From Branchiostoma floridae (lineage: Eukaryota > Chordata > Leptocardii > Amphioxiformes > Branchiostomatidae), in contig NC_049980.1 in NCBI RefSeq assembly GCF_000003815.2, forward strand, positions 27,951,273-28,015,272: a stretch of DNA of 64,000 nt. Reading direction: 5' to 3'. The translations under genes and the position numbers were made by a program. Below are positions 44,373-55,990 of the stretch, piece by piece; position 1 is the first letter of the stretch, and the number at the start of each line of letters is the position of its first letter. The notes under the pieces were generated by a model. That model made no database searches and was not told the DNA's origin. It saw nothing but the letters and a program-made list of their open reading frames with translations.

Positions 44373-47300
44373 CTGTGGAGGGCAAAAACATAAACTTAGT
44401 ACCGCTATAGACTGTAGACTAATGGCTTAAGCCTCTACAAGCCTCCACATGACACTGGAAGTAGTAGAAATCGACCAAATAGACAGATGATAGACCAAAA
44501 AAGCTAGCCGACCCAAAACTACAGTTTCAGACATGCCGCGACTAGTAAAGGCTATATAGCTGATAAGCTCTTCTCAATACATGCAAAAGTTCCACAAAAA
44601 TGGACAAACAATAGAAAACCCCCTCGTTATGGCTGCACGCACTTTCAGACATCTACCAGATATCATTAGCTAAAACAGTACCTTATTATGTGATTACTCA
44701 ATGTTTTAATCTAAATCTTATCTTTCTTTCCACAACGCAGATTAACTTACCTCTGACCAGTTGTACCTGCCTCGCCATGTCTTCTCTGTAGGCTAGCTCC
44801 CGCTGCATCTGGCCATGGATGGCATCTGAAATACAAACACTTGTTTGTACATAAAGCACATTCTTTTAAGGTCCCACTCTATCCTATCTACTATCAAATG
44901 CTCCTATCTAGTCATATTTCAAACAATAGAATTCCAACAATGTGAAACTTGCACTTGAAGGATTTGATTTTGGGCATCACATGTTTAAGAGTATGAGAAA
45001 AATAAATTGCCACATATACAAAACATTGTGCCAGAGTTCAATCAGATGTAGGCAATAGAAGACCTGTTGATAAAGTAATTCATGTATACCAAACGGTTTT
45101 GCATTTGCCCGCCGGTGAAGGCTAGAAATCCAGGTAATCAGATACACAAGATAAGACACAAAGAAACTGGATAAGACTCAATCATTGACCTACGATAGAG
45201 GACGCTATCTGAAACGTCTGGCCGCTACGAAAACTTATCCAGTCGCATGAGTAACGTTTGTACCGAGTATCGCATTGGTCTTACCTTTCAATATCTGACA
45301 CTCCTTCTCGATCTGTCTTCTCTCGACGATGAGTCGGATGATTTCTTCAGCGATATTTTCTGGATTGGGATACATACTAGTACTTGTCACAAGCTTTGCC
45401 ATATAACGTTAGTAAATATAAACGTCTTGATATTGCTAGATTCGTGATAATGACTTGCTTGGTGATGAGCTGTTTTAAATAAAGTACCAAAGTTTGTATC
45501 ATTGTAATAAGTAAGTATGGAAATCACAACACCTCTAGCCTCTAGCTCTGTCTGAATCATGTCATCTAGTAAAACAGTGAATATTACAGTAAAGCAGTCA
45601 CCCTCCATTGAGGTATAAACCATAGAGTTTTTCAGATATTTCGCTACTTCACGTATTTGCAGCAAAGCGCAAATGGTCCCCCTCCGACTTCCCGAAACGG
45701 GTGTTGGGTTCATATATGAAAGTTCTAAACATGGTTCCCTGTACGTCTATGAAAGTCGGGCATCCAGGGGAACATAATTTAAGGGAAATTCACCCTCTCC
45801 AACTAGATAAAGAAACGGAGAGTTACTTCCAAACGTTTCGATGGGTCAATGTATGTTATGGGGGGCAGTGTAACCGAAATCACCAAAAGGCCCCCCCCCC
45901 CCCCCCACACACACACACATCCACACACATCCACCCCTCACTAAGAAAAACACACAACCTATTTCCCACCAGTGATGATCTCTACAGATAAGCTTGCACA
46001 GATGTCCGGGATCACCAGCTGTAATCCTGGGATGTTGGCTAATACTAACCACTCTCACTTCATCCCTTGTAATCAAGCCTTCTGGACAAATTGCGTAGGT
46101 AAACCTGCGGGGCAGCTGCGCGGAGTCAGGCGGGTTCAGATGACTCAGATGCCGGAGGTAAGCCGACATGAAAGTTACCGTGACTCGTGGCCGGTGCGTA
46201 AGACTCTACATCTTGATGTAATAACGTCCATGTCGTTTTGATTAAACGGATGACGGTACAATTACAGATCATGAACGTGGCGTTGGAAGTTTGGAGGTTA
46301 TACAATCTGCCAAGGATTTGGCAGACCTTCTGCAACATTTAGGCATCACGGGTGCACTAGACAGTATCTCAAAATCCAACTTTGAACCCCATGAAATCTT
46401 TGATGACGCATTGTTGATAGTGTTTCCAGTTTCTTTCCATAACTGGCTGTTTGAACTTATCTACCCAAGATAATGTACATCACCTTCTGCTGACTTCTGT
46501 ACAAATTCAAACTGCTCAAAACACTACAGCAATACTGAAACTGGTCCAAACTTCCACTTGAAGAGTCAGTTAGTCAGTCAGCAGACCGCCGTGGTCAACA
46601 AGTTTCAAACGTCTTCTCAAATCACGCATGTATTACAGATAATTGCGTTCATCTTGTGAATTAAATTAAGTCGAAAATCTTGATCATTTTCACTCACCAG
46701 ATACGGCTGAAGACGCTGATGTTCCAGGACCGTCCTCCTCTTCCAAGGCTGTCACACCGCCAAACCGCTCGGGTGCCGGGGTTATCTGTACCTGCTGACC
46801 TGATGCAATGTTCGGAAAACCTTCACCACTTCCCAGCGCAGCTATGCTGTGGGACCCGACCCAGTTTCTGCTGCTTCCATGGTCATGTGCTATACGTGAG
46901 TCTTCTAAGTGTGTTCGCTCTTTGGGGATCTCTTTGACATCCGCTACGACTGGCACATCGGAGCCACCTGTACCACTGTGGCCGCTCTCATCTTCGCCGT
47001 CCTCGGACGACGTCATTGTTGAAAAGTCGGCGTCTGTCCCTGGCAGTATCATGTTGGCCCCCCTCTCTCGCCCGGACGGGCCTCTCAGGACGGGACGGAA
47101 GGCTGACATGTACCCGACTATGGGACTCCGTAGCGAGGTGATGGTGCTGGCCATCCCGATCTTCGGCAGGTAGAGATCAGGCTGTGTGGTCACAGCGGGA
47201 CTTTCGCGACCTTCGCTCCGAAACGTCTGGTTTCGGTCGCTCGTGAGGGCCGGCAGGCCGAACGGGGGGAAGTTGTAGTGGAAGAAGTTGTCCAGCACGA

Positions 47301-50300
47301 ACGGGTGCATGCTCTTGCTCTGGGTGGACGTTTTGTCGTGAATGCTGGAAACAGCGGAGGAGCATATCGGGATGTGTGGTAGGCACTGCGGGCGGAGGAA
47401 GTACGGGGGAGAGATGAACGTCTTGCTGCCGAAGGGAGGGATGGGGAAGGACGGGTCCAGGGGGAATGTCGGCATGCTCGTCTGTTCTAGAGACATTTTC
47501 TGTTCCTGTTGAAACTTCTGCTTCTTGGCGTGAGACTGCGAGGCGGAGCTGCAGGCGTTGCTGAGGGCGCGTTTCCTGTTGCCGCCGTTGAACATGGCCT
47601 TGACGTCCTCCCAGGCGTACAGCAGGTCGTTCGGAGGCTGGTCCGCCGCCAGCTTCAGGTGCCGCCGCCACGCGTTAAAGTTCGCTGCGTCTGGATGCTG
47701 AGATGGCAAAACGAGACACACTTGATGCACTAATTAATACAAAAGTTACTCATTAATCAATTGGGTATATAATAAGCTTTGAAAACGGTCTGCTCTTTTA
47801 GGTGACATCCGCTGTCTTTCTTCGGCGACCTGACAGAATCTGAGGACGAGCAGTATTTTTCCAAGACTACCAAGACTAAGTTACCTTCATTGACACATTT
47901 CAATTTGACGTAATTTGGCACGTAACGTTATAATTTTAGAAACTCTCAAAGTATCAATGTAGTTTCAATTACTTTACAAAATGATAACTACAGGAGTAAC
48001 ATAACAAATCCAGTTAAAAGTGCTACATGTCTTGTCAATGACGGAAATATCGACAAAAACAAAAGAGCATACACATAAACGTCCTGACAATTTCAACCTT
48101 TAAACATTTGAAAGTAACGGAGTCCATGCAGAAGCTTATTTTCATTGTTTTGTTTTCCCAATATCAGATGTTAAATAGTGAGTATTTACTTCTTCGCCGA
48201 CCTTGTACTTGGAGTCGGGCATGCGGTGGCAGTGGAAGATGAACTTGTTGGGTGAGAAGAAGATGTTACAGAAGATGCACTTCACACACTTGGCTCGGGA
48301 GCTGTTGTAGCGGGACGGGTAAAATCTGTACAGAAAAATAAAACAAGAAATCAGCGATGAAACGTTTTCACATCGGTGTCATGTTTATGTTAGATTCACC
48401 ACTAATATTGCAACTATCTAATATATAACTAGTTTCACTTCTACAACTACGGTCATTGCTAACGTTACCTCAAGTACTTTCTATTTATCACATTATTTTA
48501 GTTCAAAAAAGTTTTTCAGTCGAAAACCGTGTTATCTACTTTTGCATGTGATAATGGTTGTCACTATGTTCTCGCTAGTGTCCCTTCAGCAAGCCAAGCG
48601 CCAACACAGCATGTTTTCCCATTTTTGTACTTTCTTGTCACGTTGACCAACTACGAAGAAGAAAGAAAATTCCTGTTTATTTTTCTGAAATCAGTTGACA
48701 ATGAGCGCGCGGATATCATCCATAACATTTACTTGCTGTGACCTTAAGATAGCAAGTCTGATGAATGTTGTACGACACCTGTGCGACTACCCCAAGAATG
48801 GCCCCAGTTTGCGAGCGCACGACGATAGAGTACGACCAATGTGACCGCGCCCTTAAAAGTAGGCAGGAATCCTTTAACCACAATTTATCCGTGAGCGGTT
48901 TCTTTATACACGAGTTAATCCTTAGCGAATAAACACAGCAGTGTAATGAACGTTTTCTGTCATCGTGCATGTACCTTCAGCAGTGCAAATAAACAACACA
49001 TTTAGCACGTGGACTAAATCAACAAACAGGGGCTTAACTCGTCGTCCACTCTCACAGCGTGTGCCCATGGCGCCACATGCTTCAGGCATCGGGATTATGC
49101 TGGAAAACTCCCTGACTGGGAGTTATTCAATGGACACAGAATTTGTGTTATCTTCTTGTGTTCTATCCCTTGACTTTGGTAGACCTCCGGGTACTATTGC
49201 TCCGACCCACTCCATCTTTTAAAACAAGACAAAAGTAAACTCAATCCCATTGCCCTACTTAACGGCACTTCCAGGCAAATGTAGCAGCACTGAGAGTGTA
49301 TGAAAATCATAACAGGAACACACACACACACACACACACAAAGCACAAACGCGCAAAAACAATGGTAGGTAGAGATAGTCAGACAGGGAGACAGAGACAA
49401 GCAGACAGAAAGTTAGAGACAAACAACAAACAGAAACACATACATACACAGAGACAGACAAAATTAGATAGGCAGACAGAAAGCCAGACAGACACGTCAG
49501 TCCCTAAAAAGTTAAATAAAAATTCCATTCACCTGCCGCGGCAGCCCCAAGAGCACTCGTGCGCGACCTCGAAGGCGAAGTTCTCGGGCAGCTTGGGCGG
49601 CGTGGTGTCTCCGAAGAAGGACTTGCAGAGACGCTCGGCCTCGCGCTTGGTGATCATACCGCAGCGGCGGGACGAGATGGGCATGGCGCCGGCGCGCCGC
49701 AGCAGCTCCAGCTGGACAGGCGTGCACTGCACACAGGTGATGCCGAGCGCCACGCGGCGGTTGTGGATCTCGTTATAACTGAAACTCTGCAGGGCAGAAC
49801 ATAGCGGGAACTGTTAGAATTTCTATAAATGCATTGTTATTTACTTCTTACGGCAGTGTTAGCAGTGTACGAGTTAGTGGATCTCGTTATAACTGAAACT
49901 CTGCAGGGCATGTACACAACGGGAATTGTTGGAAATTCTATCAAAATCGCAATGTCAATCACCTCTTACTGTAGTGTTATGATTGTTAGTGTTAGTGGAT
50001 CTCGTTATAACTGAGACTCTTCGGGGCAATTTTACTATGGTCTTCAAAATCATATCCAGTTGCATAAGTAATCGCTATTTGGCGTATTGCCGCAGTCTGT
50101 ACATATTCGTTGCCTTAAAAGTTATGCTAGGACAAGACCCATTTGTCCTATTCCATCTTTACGGACTTTTATGATCATTTCTACAAAAATGTTTCATTGA
50201 TATATTGAGAAATATAGTACATTTTAACATCTTAAAAGCCTATCATAAAGATATACATTGTTTTAGTCCAAGTTACAGACGTTCATGTATACAGAGCTGT

Positions 50301-53300
50301 ACTTTCAAAAAGTAGCAGTTTCAAGAAATACAATTAACAAATATTCAAAAATAAATCAGTTGTCTGAATAAAGATTTACTCGATAGGCATCTCGTTATGA
50401 AACCCTGCAGTACAAATATAGGTCAGTTGTACATGTTTAAACTTAAATAGATTAACTGTCCAAAGTGACTTAGTATATCAACGGTTTGGTTTCAAAACTC
50501 GTACTGTATGGCTGGTACCAAAAGAACTTCTGGCGTATCTTGCCTCATGTAATATTTATCAACGTTTGTTTACAAGACAGTGCTCCCTACGTAATATCAT
50601 TAGGCATATGATGCAAAGGAATTCATAACACATGAAGCCCGGCATACAACATGATCCGCGAATGTTATATATGTATGACTAAATGCTGTAAGCAAAGCCT
50701 TCCCACATGTAGATGATGATATTTCAAGTAATGAACATATAGTAGAGTGGACTATGTCTTTCTTCACAATTCATAAAGGCTGGTGTACATCATGATCAGC
50801 AAATATTTTGCCACAGGTAAATGTTCATATCTCAGGTATTTCGCATACAACTACATTTCTTTATGTTGTACCTAGATGTCTAATCTTAATGAATGTAATA
50901 AATGTTTGTGTAAGTTTACCTTGAGTAAAGTGTTGGAGATCTGCGCCAGACACAGACGATCTTTCCCTTCCATCATGAGGGAGATGATCGGTACTCCGCA
51001 CAGGACTACGGATCGGACCTACAGACAGTTCATATGGTTTCTACATGACACATACAACACGCACTCAAAACCACGGATCGGACCTACAGACACTTCATAT
51101 GGTTTCTACATGATCCATACAACACGCACTCAAAACCACGGATCGGACCTACAGACAGTTCATATGGTTTCTACATGACACATACAATGATGCACTCAAA
51201 ATTACTAAAAAATCGGACATACAGATGGCTTTACATGACACATACTACATACACTCCAAACAAAAGATCGGAACTACAGTTCAAATTGTTTCTACATGAT
51301 ACATTTATGATGTACTCAAAACCATGGATTGGACCTACAGATAGTTCATATGATTTCTACATGACACATTCAATATGAACTCAAAACCACGGATCGGACC
51401 TACAGACAGCTCATATAGTTTCTACATGACACATACAACACGCACTCAAAACCACGGAGCGAACCTACAGACAGTTTACATGGTTTCTACATGACACATA
51501 CAACACGCACTCAAAACCACGGTTCGGACCTACAAAAAGTTCATATGGTTTCTACATGACACATGCAACATGCGCTCAAAACCACGGATCGGACCTACAG
51601 GCAGTTCATATAGTTTTACATGACACATACTACATACACTCCAAACCAAAGATCGGAACTACAGTTCAAATTGTTTCTACATGATACATTTATGATGTTC
51701 TCAAAACCATGGATTGGACCTACAGACAATTCATATGGTTTCTACATGACACATACAATATGAACTCAAAACCACGGAGCGGACCTACATACAGTTCATA
51801 TGGTTTCTACATGCCACCAAGGACCTACAGACTGTTCATATGGTGTCTGCATGACACATTTATGATGCACTTAAAACCACGGTTGGTGCGACACGGCCAC
51901 AGTCCGTATCCACAAACGGGTTACAGAAAAAATACATATAGACCTAACGGCTAATTGGTAGGTCATCCACTGCGTCGCACGAGGCCATGCCACACATTCA
52001 GGACCTTCAGCTTCCTACGATTTTGCTCCCGACCACTCCTAAAGCAATGTGGTCGGGCGCTGGGTTGGGAGTAGGCTGAAGGCCAACCTAATCTAGCTCC
52101 AATTTGCTTCTTTGATCCAAGCAGAATATGGGTTTCCGTTTCCATTTTTTTAGATTTATAGTCGCAGAAGACTAAAGAATAGTGCAACCTCGCAGACCAA
52201 ACATTACAGCTCACGGCTAACGTAAGAGTAACTCCCAACCTTCGTCTGGAGAGGGTCGCAAGGACATGGTCGGCTGTGTGCGACAGGGGCTAGTATATTG
52301 GTACTGTCTTCACTTTCTTCTTTGAAATCATATCCCCACTTACTTTTTGAGACAAAACTGTTCACGCAGGTGACAATGTACAAATGTACCTTGTAATGTA
52401 CTGCGCATATAAACGCAAAGCAAAAATCATGCAGATACTAATTTCTACCTTCAGATGTTGAAATCAGAAATGGCACGATGGCACCTAGTACCTGTATTGT
52501 TCATGGTGCTAATTGATTGAGTCAATTAGCATCGCGGTAAGTGAAAAGTCACATGGCTCATTTGACTAAAGATTAATTGTATATTGACTATGATTGACAG
52601 GGTGTATTTTTTGGGACAGAACAGAGACAGGACCTCATCAAACTTTGATAGGGTTTGTGCGACATAACAATACACATGTTGTATCATGTACTCGGTGTTT
52701 GGGCTAGCTATAGTGTACATTAGGAAACACTGCAATAATACAGAAACGACTTTTCAACAGCGCCATACATACACACAGTCACCAATATAATTATCTGTGT
52801 TTGTCTATGTAATATGGCTAGCCTCTCCTTGAAAATGTTGTCCAGTTTCGTCTGATATAACAGAGACCTGTAGGTTTATACTAGTATATCGTTTGACTAG
52901 CAGTATGGGGGCACCGCTTGTAACAACTCGATTAACTTCAACATAAAACCAGTTGCCTTCAAGACCATAAACATGTATCTCACGTGTGGATACACATCTT
53001 AAGCATGAGCGAGCAAAAAAAGGAACAATTTCAGTAAAACTTCGGAGAAACAGAGTTCTATGTATACGAAATATCCAGATGCTGCTGACAAAAATGCCAA
53101 ACTCCTTGAATGAGTCGTCAAGTGAGACATAATTCAGTGAATAGTCAGATCAGATACAATGGAAAGAAAGTTATTCTGATTTTTTTTCTTCAGTTTGAAA
53201 CGAGAAGACACCAATCTATTCCATTGACAGCTATTTGGGCCCCATACACACTGATAATATATTTCCATCAAAAAATTGCAATCTGTTGTGTTTTATGAAA

Positions 53301-53647
53301 TTAAGCACCACATGAGGTGAGGAGGTAAAGAATGAATTGTTTTCTGTTTGCTCACGACTTCTCAATGTAACAAGGGTAACACTTCCACGATCTCCTTAAA
53401 GAATCAACATCCTACCTTCTCAGGATCACTTTCTGCAAGCACAAAGGACGATAAGTCGTACCTGGTTACTGTTTGGCAGCGTTGCCTTCATGGGGCTTGC
53501 TTCAGGCTCCGGGAGCGTCTCTGTGGCCCTCAGGCCGCAGGAGAGGGCGGGCCCGACGGCTGATCCGGGCAGGTCCGGTGTCGGGTCCGTGGAGGTGGGA
53601 GGGGGAGCCGTGTCCCCCACCAGAGGACTGTGGCAGTCTCCGTCCAT
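44230..53647 (-). CDS. SKOR: SKI-family transcriptional corepressor of SKOR (CORL/Fussel) type, 8 coding exons
   Basis: Predicted nuclear corepressor of about 655 residues. SKOR proteins are known SKI/SNO relatives expressed in subsets of neurons; mammalian SKOR1 partners LBX1. Exons joined by me: 53462-53647, 50920-51018, 49533-49786, 48190-48325, 46698-47697, 45285-45359, 44751-44825, 44230-44372. All are GT-AG and in phase, totalling 1968 bases. Residues 63-180 form the SKI/SNO/DAC fold (VVLCGVPIISL, NRRVALGITC, MPISSRRCGMITKREAERLC). Residues about 170-245 are the SMAD4-binding zinc region. The motif HPDAANFNAWRRHLKL followed by YAWEDVKAMFNGG is typical of SKOR rather than SKI or SNO. The C-terminal exons are coiled-coil-like. 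Whether one ancestral SKOR or one of several cannot be told. Confidence 0.88.
44751..44825 (-). CDS. SKOR: SKOR coding exon 7: coiled-coil exon
   Basis: A second 75-base phase 1-1 exon, encoding DAIHGQMQRELAYREDMARQ and VQLVR. Equal length and phase to the exon before it suggest that the C-terminal helix grew by exon duplication. Strong sites on both sides (ATTTCAG, GTAAGT). Confidence 0.78.
45285..45359 (-). CDS. SKOR: SKOR coding exon 6: coiled-coil exon
   Basis: 75-base phase 1-1 exon encoding ENIAEEIIRLIVERRQIEKE and CQILK, an amphipathic heptad-like helix as in the C-terminal coiled coil of SKI-family proteins. Acceptor AATCCAG, donor GTAAGA. Confidence 0.78.
46698..47697 (-). CDS. SKOR: SKOR coding exon 5: long Pro/Ser-rich exon
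   Basis: 1000 bases, phase 0 to 1. It opens with HPDAANFNAWRRHLKL and YAWEDVKAMFNGGNRKR, the SKOR hallmark. A proline- and phenylalanine-rich region with short motifs (FPLDPSFPIPPFG, FFHYNFPPFGLP) and an acidic Ser/Asp stretch (SSEDGEDESGHSG) follow. GC-rich, with a GTGAGT donor. Confidence 0.87.
48190..48325 (-). CDS. SKOR: SKOR coding exon 4: SMAD4-binding zinc region
   Basis: Encodes RFYPSRYNSSRAKCVKC, then IFCNIFFSPNKFIFHCHRMP, the Cys/His-rich SMAD4-binding part of SKI-family proteins. Two in-phase donors are possible: GTAAAT at 48189, used here (adds VGEE), or GTCGGC at 48201 (ends at SKYK). GTAAAT is nearer to consensus, but vertebrate SKOR proteins lack the four extra residues. Confidence 0.87.
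48600..48745 (+). mobile_element. Partial copy of the GGATGACATCC-type inverted-repeat element
   Basis: Resembles one end of the element at 29369-30971 (CATTTTTGTACTTTCTTGTC, then the GCGCGCGGATATCATCCATAA part and ACTTGCTGTGACCTTA). No second end was found nearby, so it is a solo or truncated end. Lies in the SKOR intron between coding exons 3 and 4. Confidence 0.55.
49317..49341 (+). repeat. (CA)n microsatellite
   Basis: Short ACACAC run followed by a CAGACA-rich stretch to 49495, in the SKOR intron between exons 3 and 4. Confidence 0.8.
49533..49786 (-). CDS. SKOR: SKOR coding exon 3: DACH-like core and start of SMAD4-binding region
   Basis: Encodes SFSYNEIHNRRVALGITC, the QCTPVQLELLRRAGAMPISS stretch, the CGMITKREAERLC helix, and then FEVAHECSWGCRG, the first part of the zinc-coordinating SMAD4-binding region. 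It ends in phase 2. GC content is clearly above the surrounding intron. Degraded copies of its 5' end lie at 49878-49910, 49996-50028 and near 50388-50412. Confidence 0.9.
49878..50028 (-). repeat. Duplicated SKOR exon 3 acceptor and exon start
   Basis: TGGATCTCGTTATAACTGA with AACTCTGCAGGGCA, which in the gene spans the start and acceptor of coding exon 3 (49764-49796), recurs at 49878-49910 and, with changes, at 49996-50028. A worn copy lies near 50388-50412. The first three lie about 119 bases apart. Confidence 0.85.
50920..51018 (-). CDS. SKOR: SKOR coding exon 2: start of SKI/SNO/DAC domain
   Basis: Encodes 33 residues in phase 0-0: VRSVVLCGVPIISLMMEGKD and then RLCLAQISNTLLK, the well-conserved opening of the SKI/SNO/DAC domain. 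Its acceptor lies at the edge of a tandem array (51004-51885). That array repeats the acceptor and about the first ten exon bases many times upstream in the intron. Confidence 0.88.
51004..51885 (-). repeat. Minisatellite built from the SKOR exon 2 splice acceptor
   Basis: About 14 copies of a 60-66 base unit. On the minus strand each reads ...TATGAACTGTCTGTAG|GTCCGATCC, the same as the true acceptor and the first bases of SKOR coding exon 2 (acceptor at 51019-51020). Copies of GATCGGACCTACAG or near variants start near 51011, 51076, 51140, 51211, 51266, 51329, 51392, 51455, 51519, 51587, 51650, 51713, 51776 and 51821. Confidence 0.88.
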
Positions 53648-53661
53648 CTATGGTTCCTCAA
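53462..53661 (-). CDS. SKOR: SKOR first coding exon
   Basis: The acceptor (ATATGCAG) is just above 53661. An in-frame TAG sits immediately before the ATG at 53647, which fixes the start. The 62 residues are Pro/Thr/Ser-rich and poorly conserved (MDGDCHSPLVGDTAPPP), ending PNSNQ at a GTACGA donor in phase 0. Bases 53648-53661 are 5' UTR. Confidence 0.72.
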
Positions 53662-54759
53662 CTGCATATGGAAAGAAATTTTGAAAGTTTTGAATTACAG
53701 TTTTCCTAAAAAACAGAACTTCGAATTCGAAGTCAAATTTGAAAATAAAGCTCTGACGCGAAGGCACAGTAAACGTTTTTGTTTTCAGTAAACGGTCACT
53801 GAAAAGAGAGTGACCTAAACGGAGATATACAGTACACCCGCTTTGAAAATAGAAAATACCATAAGACACAGTAAAATGTTTCTTCCTCAACGCAAGAGTC
53901 GGTGAAAAGAAAGCGACCTAGATTGAGACATCTATACAATACGTGGTAAAAAGTCTTTTGAAGAAAACCCTAAGTGTTGTACCTGTGCCATATACAAGTA
54001 TTGAAAGAAGACAGATAGGGCTGTATCAGTCAATACAGACGCTTTCAGAACTTGCGATCCATATCTGTAGCTTGTTTGAAGTCTATACAATCCCTAACAA
54101 AGGTTTTTGAAGTAACACTATAGAACGTTTTACCTGTTCCAGTTCTACAAAAGTTCTGTAAAAGAGAGAAAAAACTAGAGGGCTAGAGATGTACATTTAT
54201 AGATCTAGAAAACGATTGAGGAACGCCTGACGTATCAGTAATTTGAGTAATAATTCTCGATCTTGATAGAGAGTTAGAGACTCCAGCAAGTAACTTTACG
54301 TAGATAACTGTATATCTGTGCTAGTTCGAACTCAGGAGTCAGAACTGAGTGTTTGCCCATAAACATAAGGCAGGTGAAGTTGCCAACGTACGACCTTAAG
54401 ACCAACAACGATCTTATGACGTAACGCTGTAACAGTTACATAGTTACATAGCTATACCTGTGTTAGTCCGAGCGAGAGGAAAAGCCTGTAAACATGGACA
54501 AGAAAAGCGAAGTTGCGAATCGTTGCGCTCTCTTAAGACTTCTCACATTTGGACGGCACCAACTCTTGTTCAATATTGTACATAACCATACATGTGCTAG
54601 CCCAAGCCCTGTAAGGCGAGAAAAGAAGTAAGACAGATAAGACAATGAAGTTTATAAGACACTCAGGTAAACTTGTGACCCGCTGCGCTGCTTTAATATA
54701 GTCTTAAGACCTGTCACATTTGGACCGTACCAACTTTTGATTAATTCTTTATGATCCGG

Positions 54760-54930
54760 GGTGACATCAATGGGCGATAATCATGCACGGCGATTATTGT
54801 TCTCATGAAAAATGAAACGTTCGCCACATGCTGCCCGCTCTGTTCGCCCAGCGCAACAAAGCGGCCTGTGGGGCATGATTAGCGCGGGAGAGAATGGTGC
54901 AGGCGATCCCCGGAAATTACACCAGTCTCA
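54760..54930. promoter_or_regulatory. Possible enhancer-like block in the SKOR 5' UTR intron
   Basis: A stretch of balanced composition unlike the A/T-rich intron around it, with TGATTA/ATAATC homeodomain-type cores, AACAAAG and CATGATTAG. No repeat partner seen in the window. Function is a guess from composition and position. Confidence 0.25.
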
Positions 54931-54949
54931 TCAATACAGACGGATTGTT

Positions 54950-55612
54950 CCTGTGGCTCAACTGGTAGTAGACTCACAGTTAAGCTCCTAGTTCCAGTTT
55001 GTTGCTAACTGAGAGACTTCAAATCCTGGGTAGGGTAGGGTAGGGCAGCTGGAGGTTGGAGCTGCACCCATCTTTCGGAAGGGACAAAAAATGGGGGTCC
55101 CGTGATAGAGGAGGTGCCTCAAGCGCCTTAAGGCGAAGGATTTGCAAACTCTCTCCTATATAAAGTATAGCCTGCTACAAAACAGCAAAGAAGCTTGCTA
55201 CCTATGCACCACACGGTACTACAAGGGTCTGCACTTAAAATCAATACATATAGAGACCGGGGGTCGGTCTGCATTTCTCCACCGCTGCACATCGAAGGCG
55301 ATGTTCTTTCAATTTGCCTTTAGATTTCATGTAGTTGGATAGGCGTGCGTCAAGGTAGTTATATGCTAAACAATCAACACCTAGGAGATGATGTCTGGTT
55401 GTAGGTCGATATTGTAAAGAAGAAGAAGCGTGTACTACATCTAAGGCGTCCATTACAGCGTGGTAAACTTTCATGAAAGAGCCGCCGTGCGAAAGGACGG
55501 ATGAAGAACAACCTGATGTAGGTAAATTAATTCGTGCTAACTGTATAGGTGAAGACTACAGGGGAAATAGCTGAAATGATAAGCTGATCGAATAAAGTCA
55601 AGTCAAGTCAAG
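54950..55612 (+). mobile_element. tRNA-derived SINE or composite with (TCAAG)n tail
   Basis: GTGGCTCAACTGGTAGTAGA is an A-box-like start and GAGACTTCAAATCC a B-box-like motif 50 bases on. A non-tRNA body follows and the end is AATAAA then (GTCAA)n at 55592-55612. It is in the SKOR 5' UTR intron. At over 600 bases it is long for one SINE, so two elements may be joined. Confidence 0.5.
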
Positions 55613-55776
55613 TGAAACAATTTGTGTGCTTGTCCTTGCCCGGGTAAAACCCCACTTGATTAAAAATACATCACAATTCATGGGTGACGATGCATGATGC
55701 CGAATTCCTTGTATATAATTATAAGAAAAAATGGCTAGCATACATAAATCTTATGAATTTACAAAGTAGTACTTAC

Positions 55777-55990
55777 TTGGTAAAACGTCCGATAAAGAGA
55801 ACTTCAGACGTCTGTAGTTTTGAAGAGCTGGCTGTCTAGCCTGTAGCCTCTAGGTGAGTCCGACACTTGTAGAGTTTGTAACGGGAGTCCTTGTCGCTAC
55901 AAACTCCCCCGACAAGCCCGGGTGAAACCGATATCTCCCCCTGTTAAGCCCGTTCGCAGCTAGCGCGTTAGTCCTCAGCTGTCGACGGGA
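55777..55990 (-). promoter_or_regulatory. Probable SKOR 5' UTR exon and promoter region
   Basis: A clear donor (CCAA|GTAAGT) at 55777-55771 on the minus strand fits a non-coding first exon spliced to the acceptor above 53661. Sequence from 55840 to 56120 is GC- and CpG-richer than its surroundings, as expected of a promoter. No TATA box stands out. The transcription start is not fixed and the upper bound is a guess. Confidence 0.4.

Noticed and set aside
47177..47671. Minus-strand 164-residue frame overlapping SKOR exon 5
   Set aside because: It is a +1 shadow of the true exon. The real frame carries the SKOR motifs and fits both splice phases.
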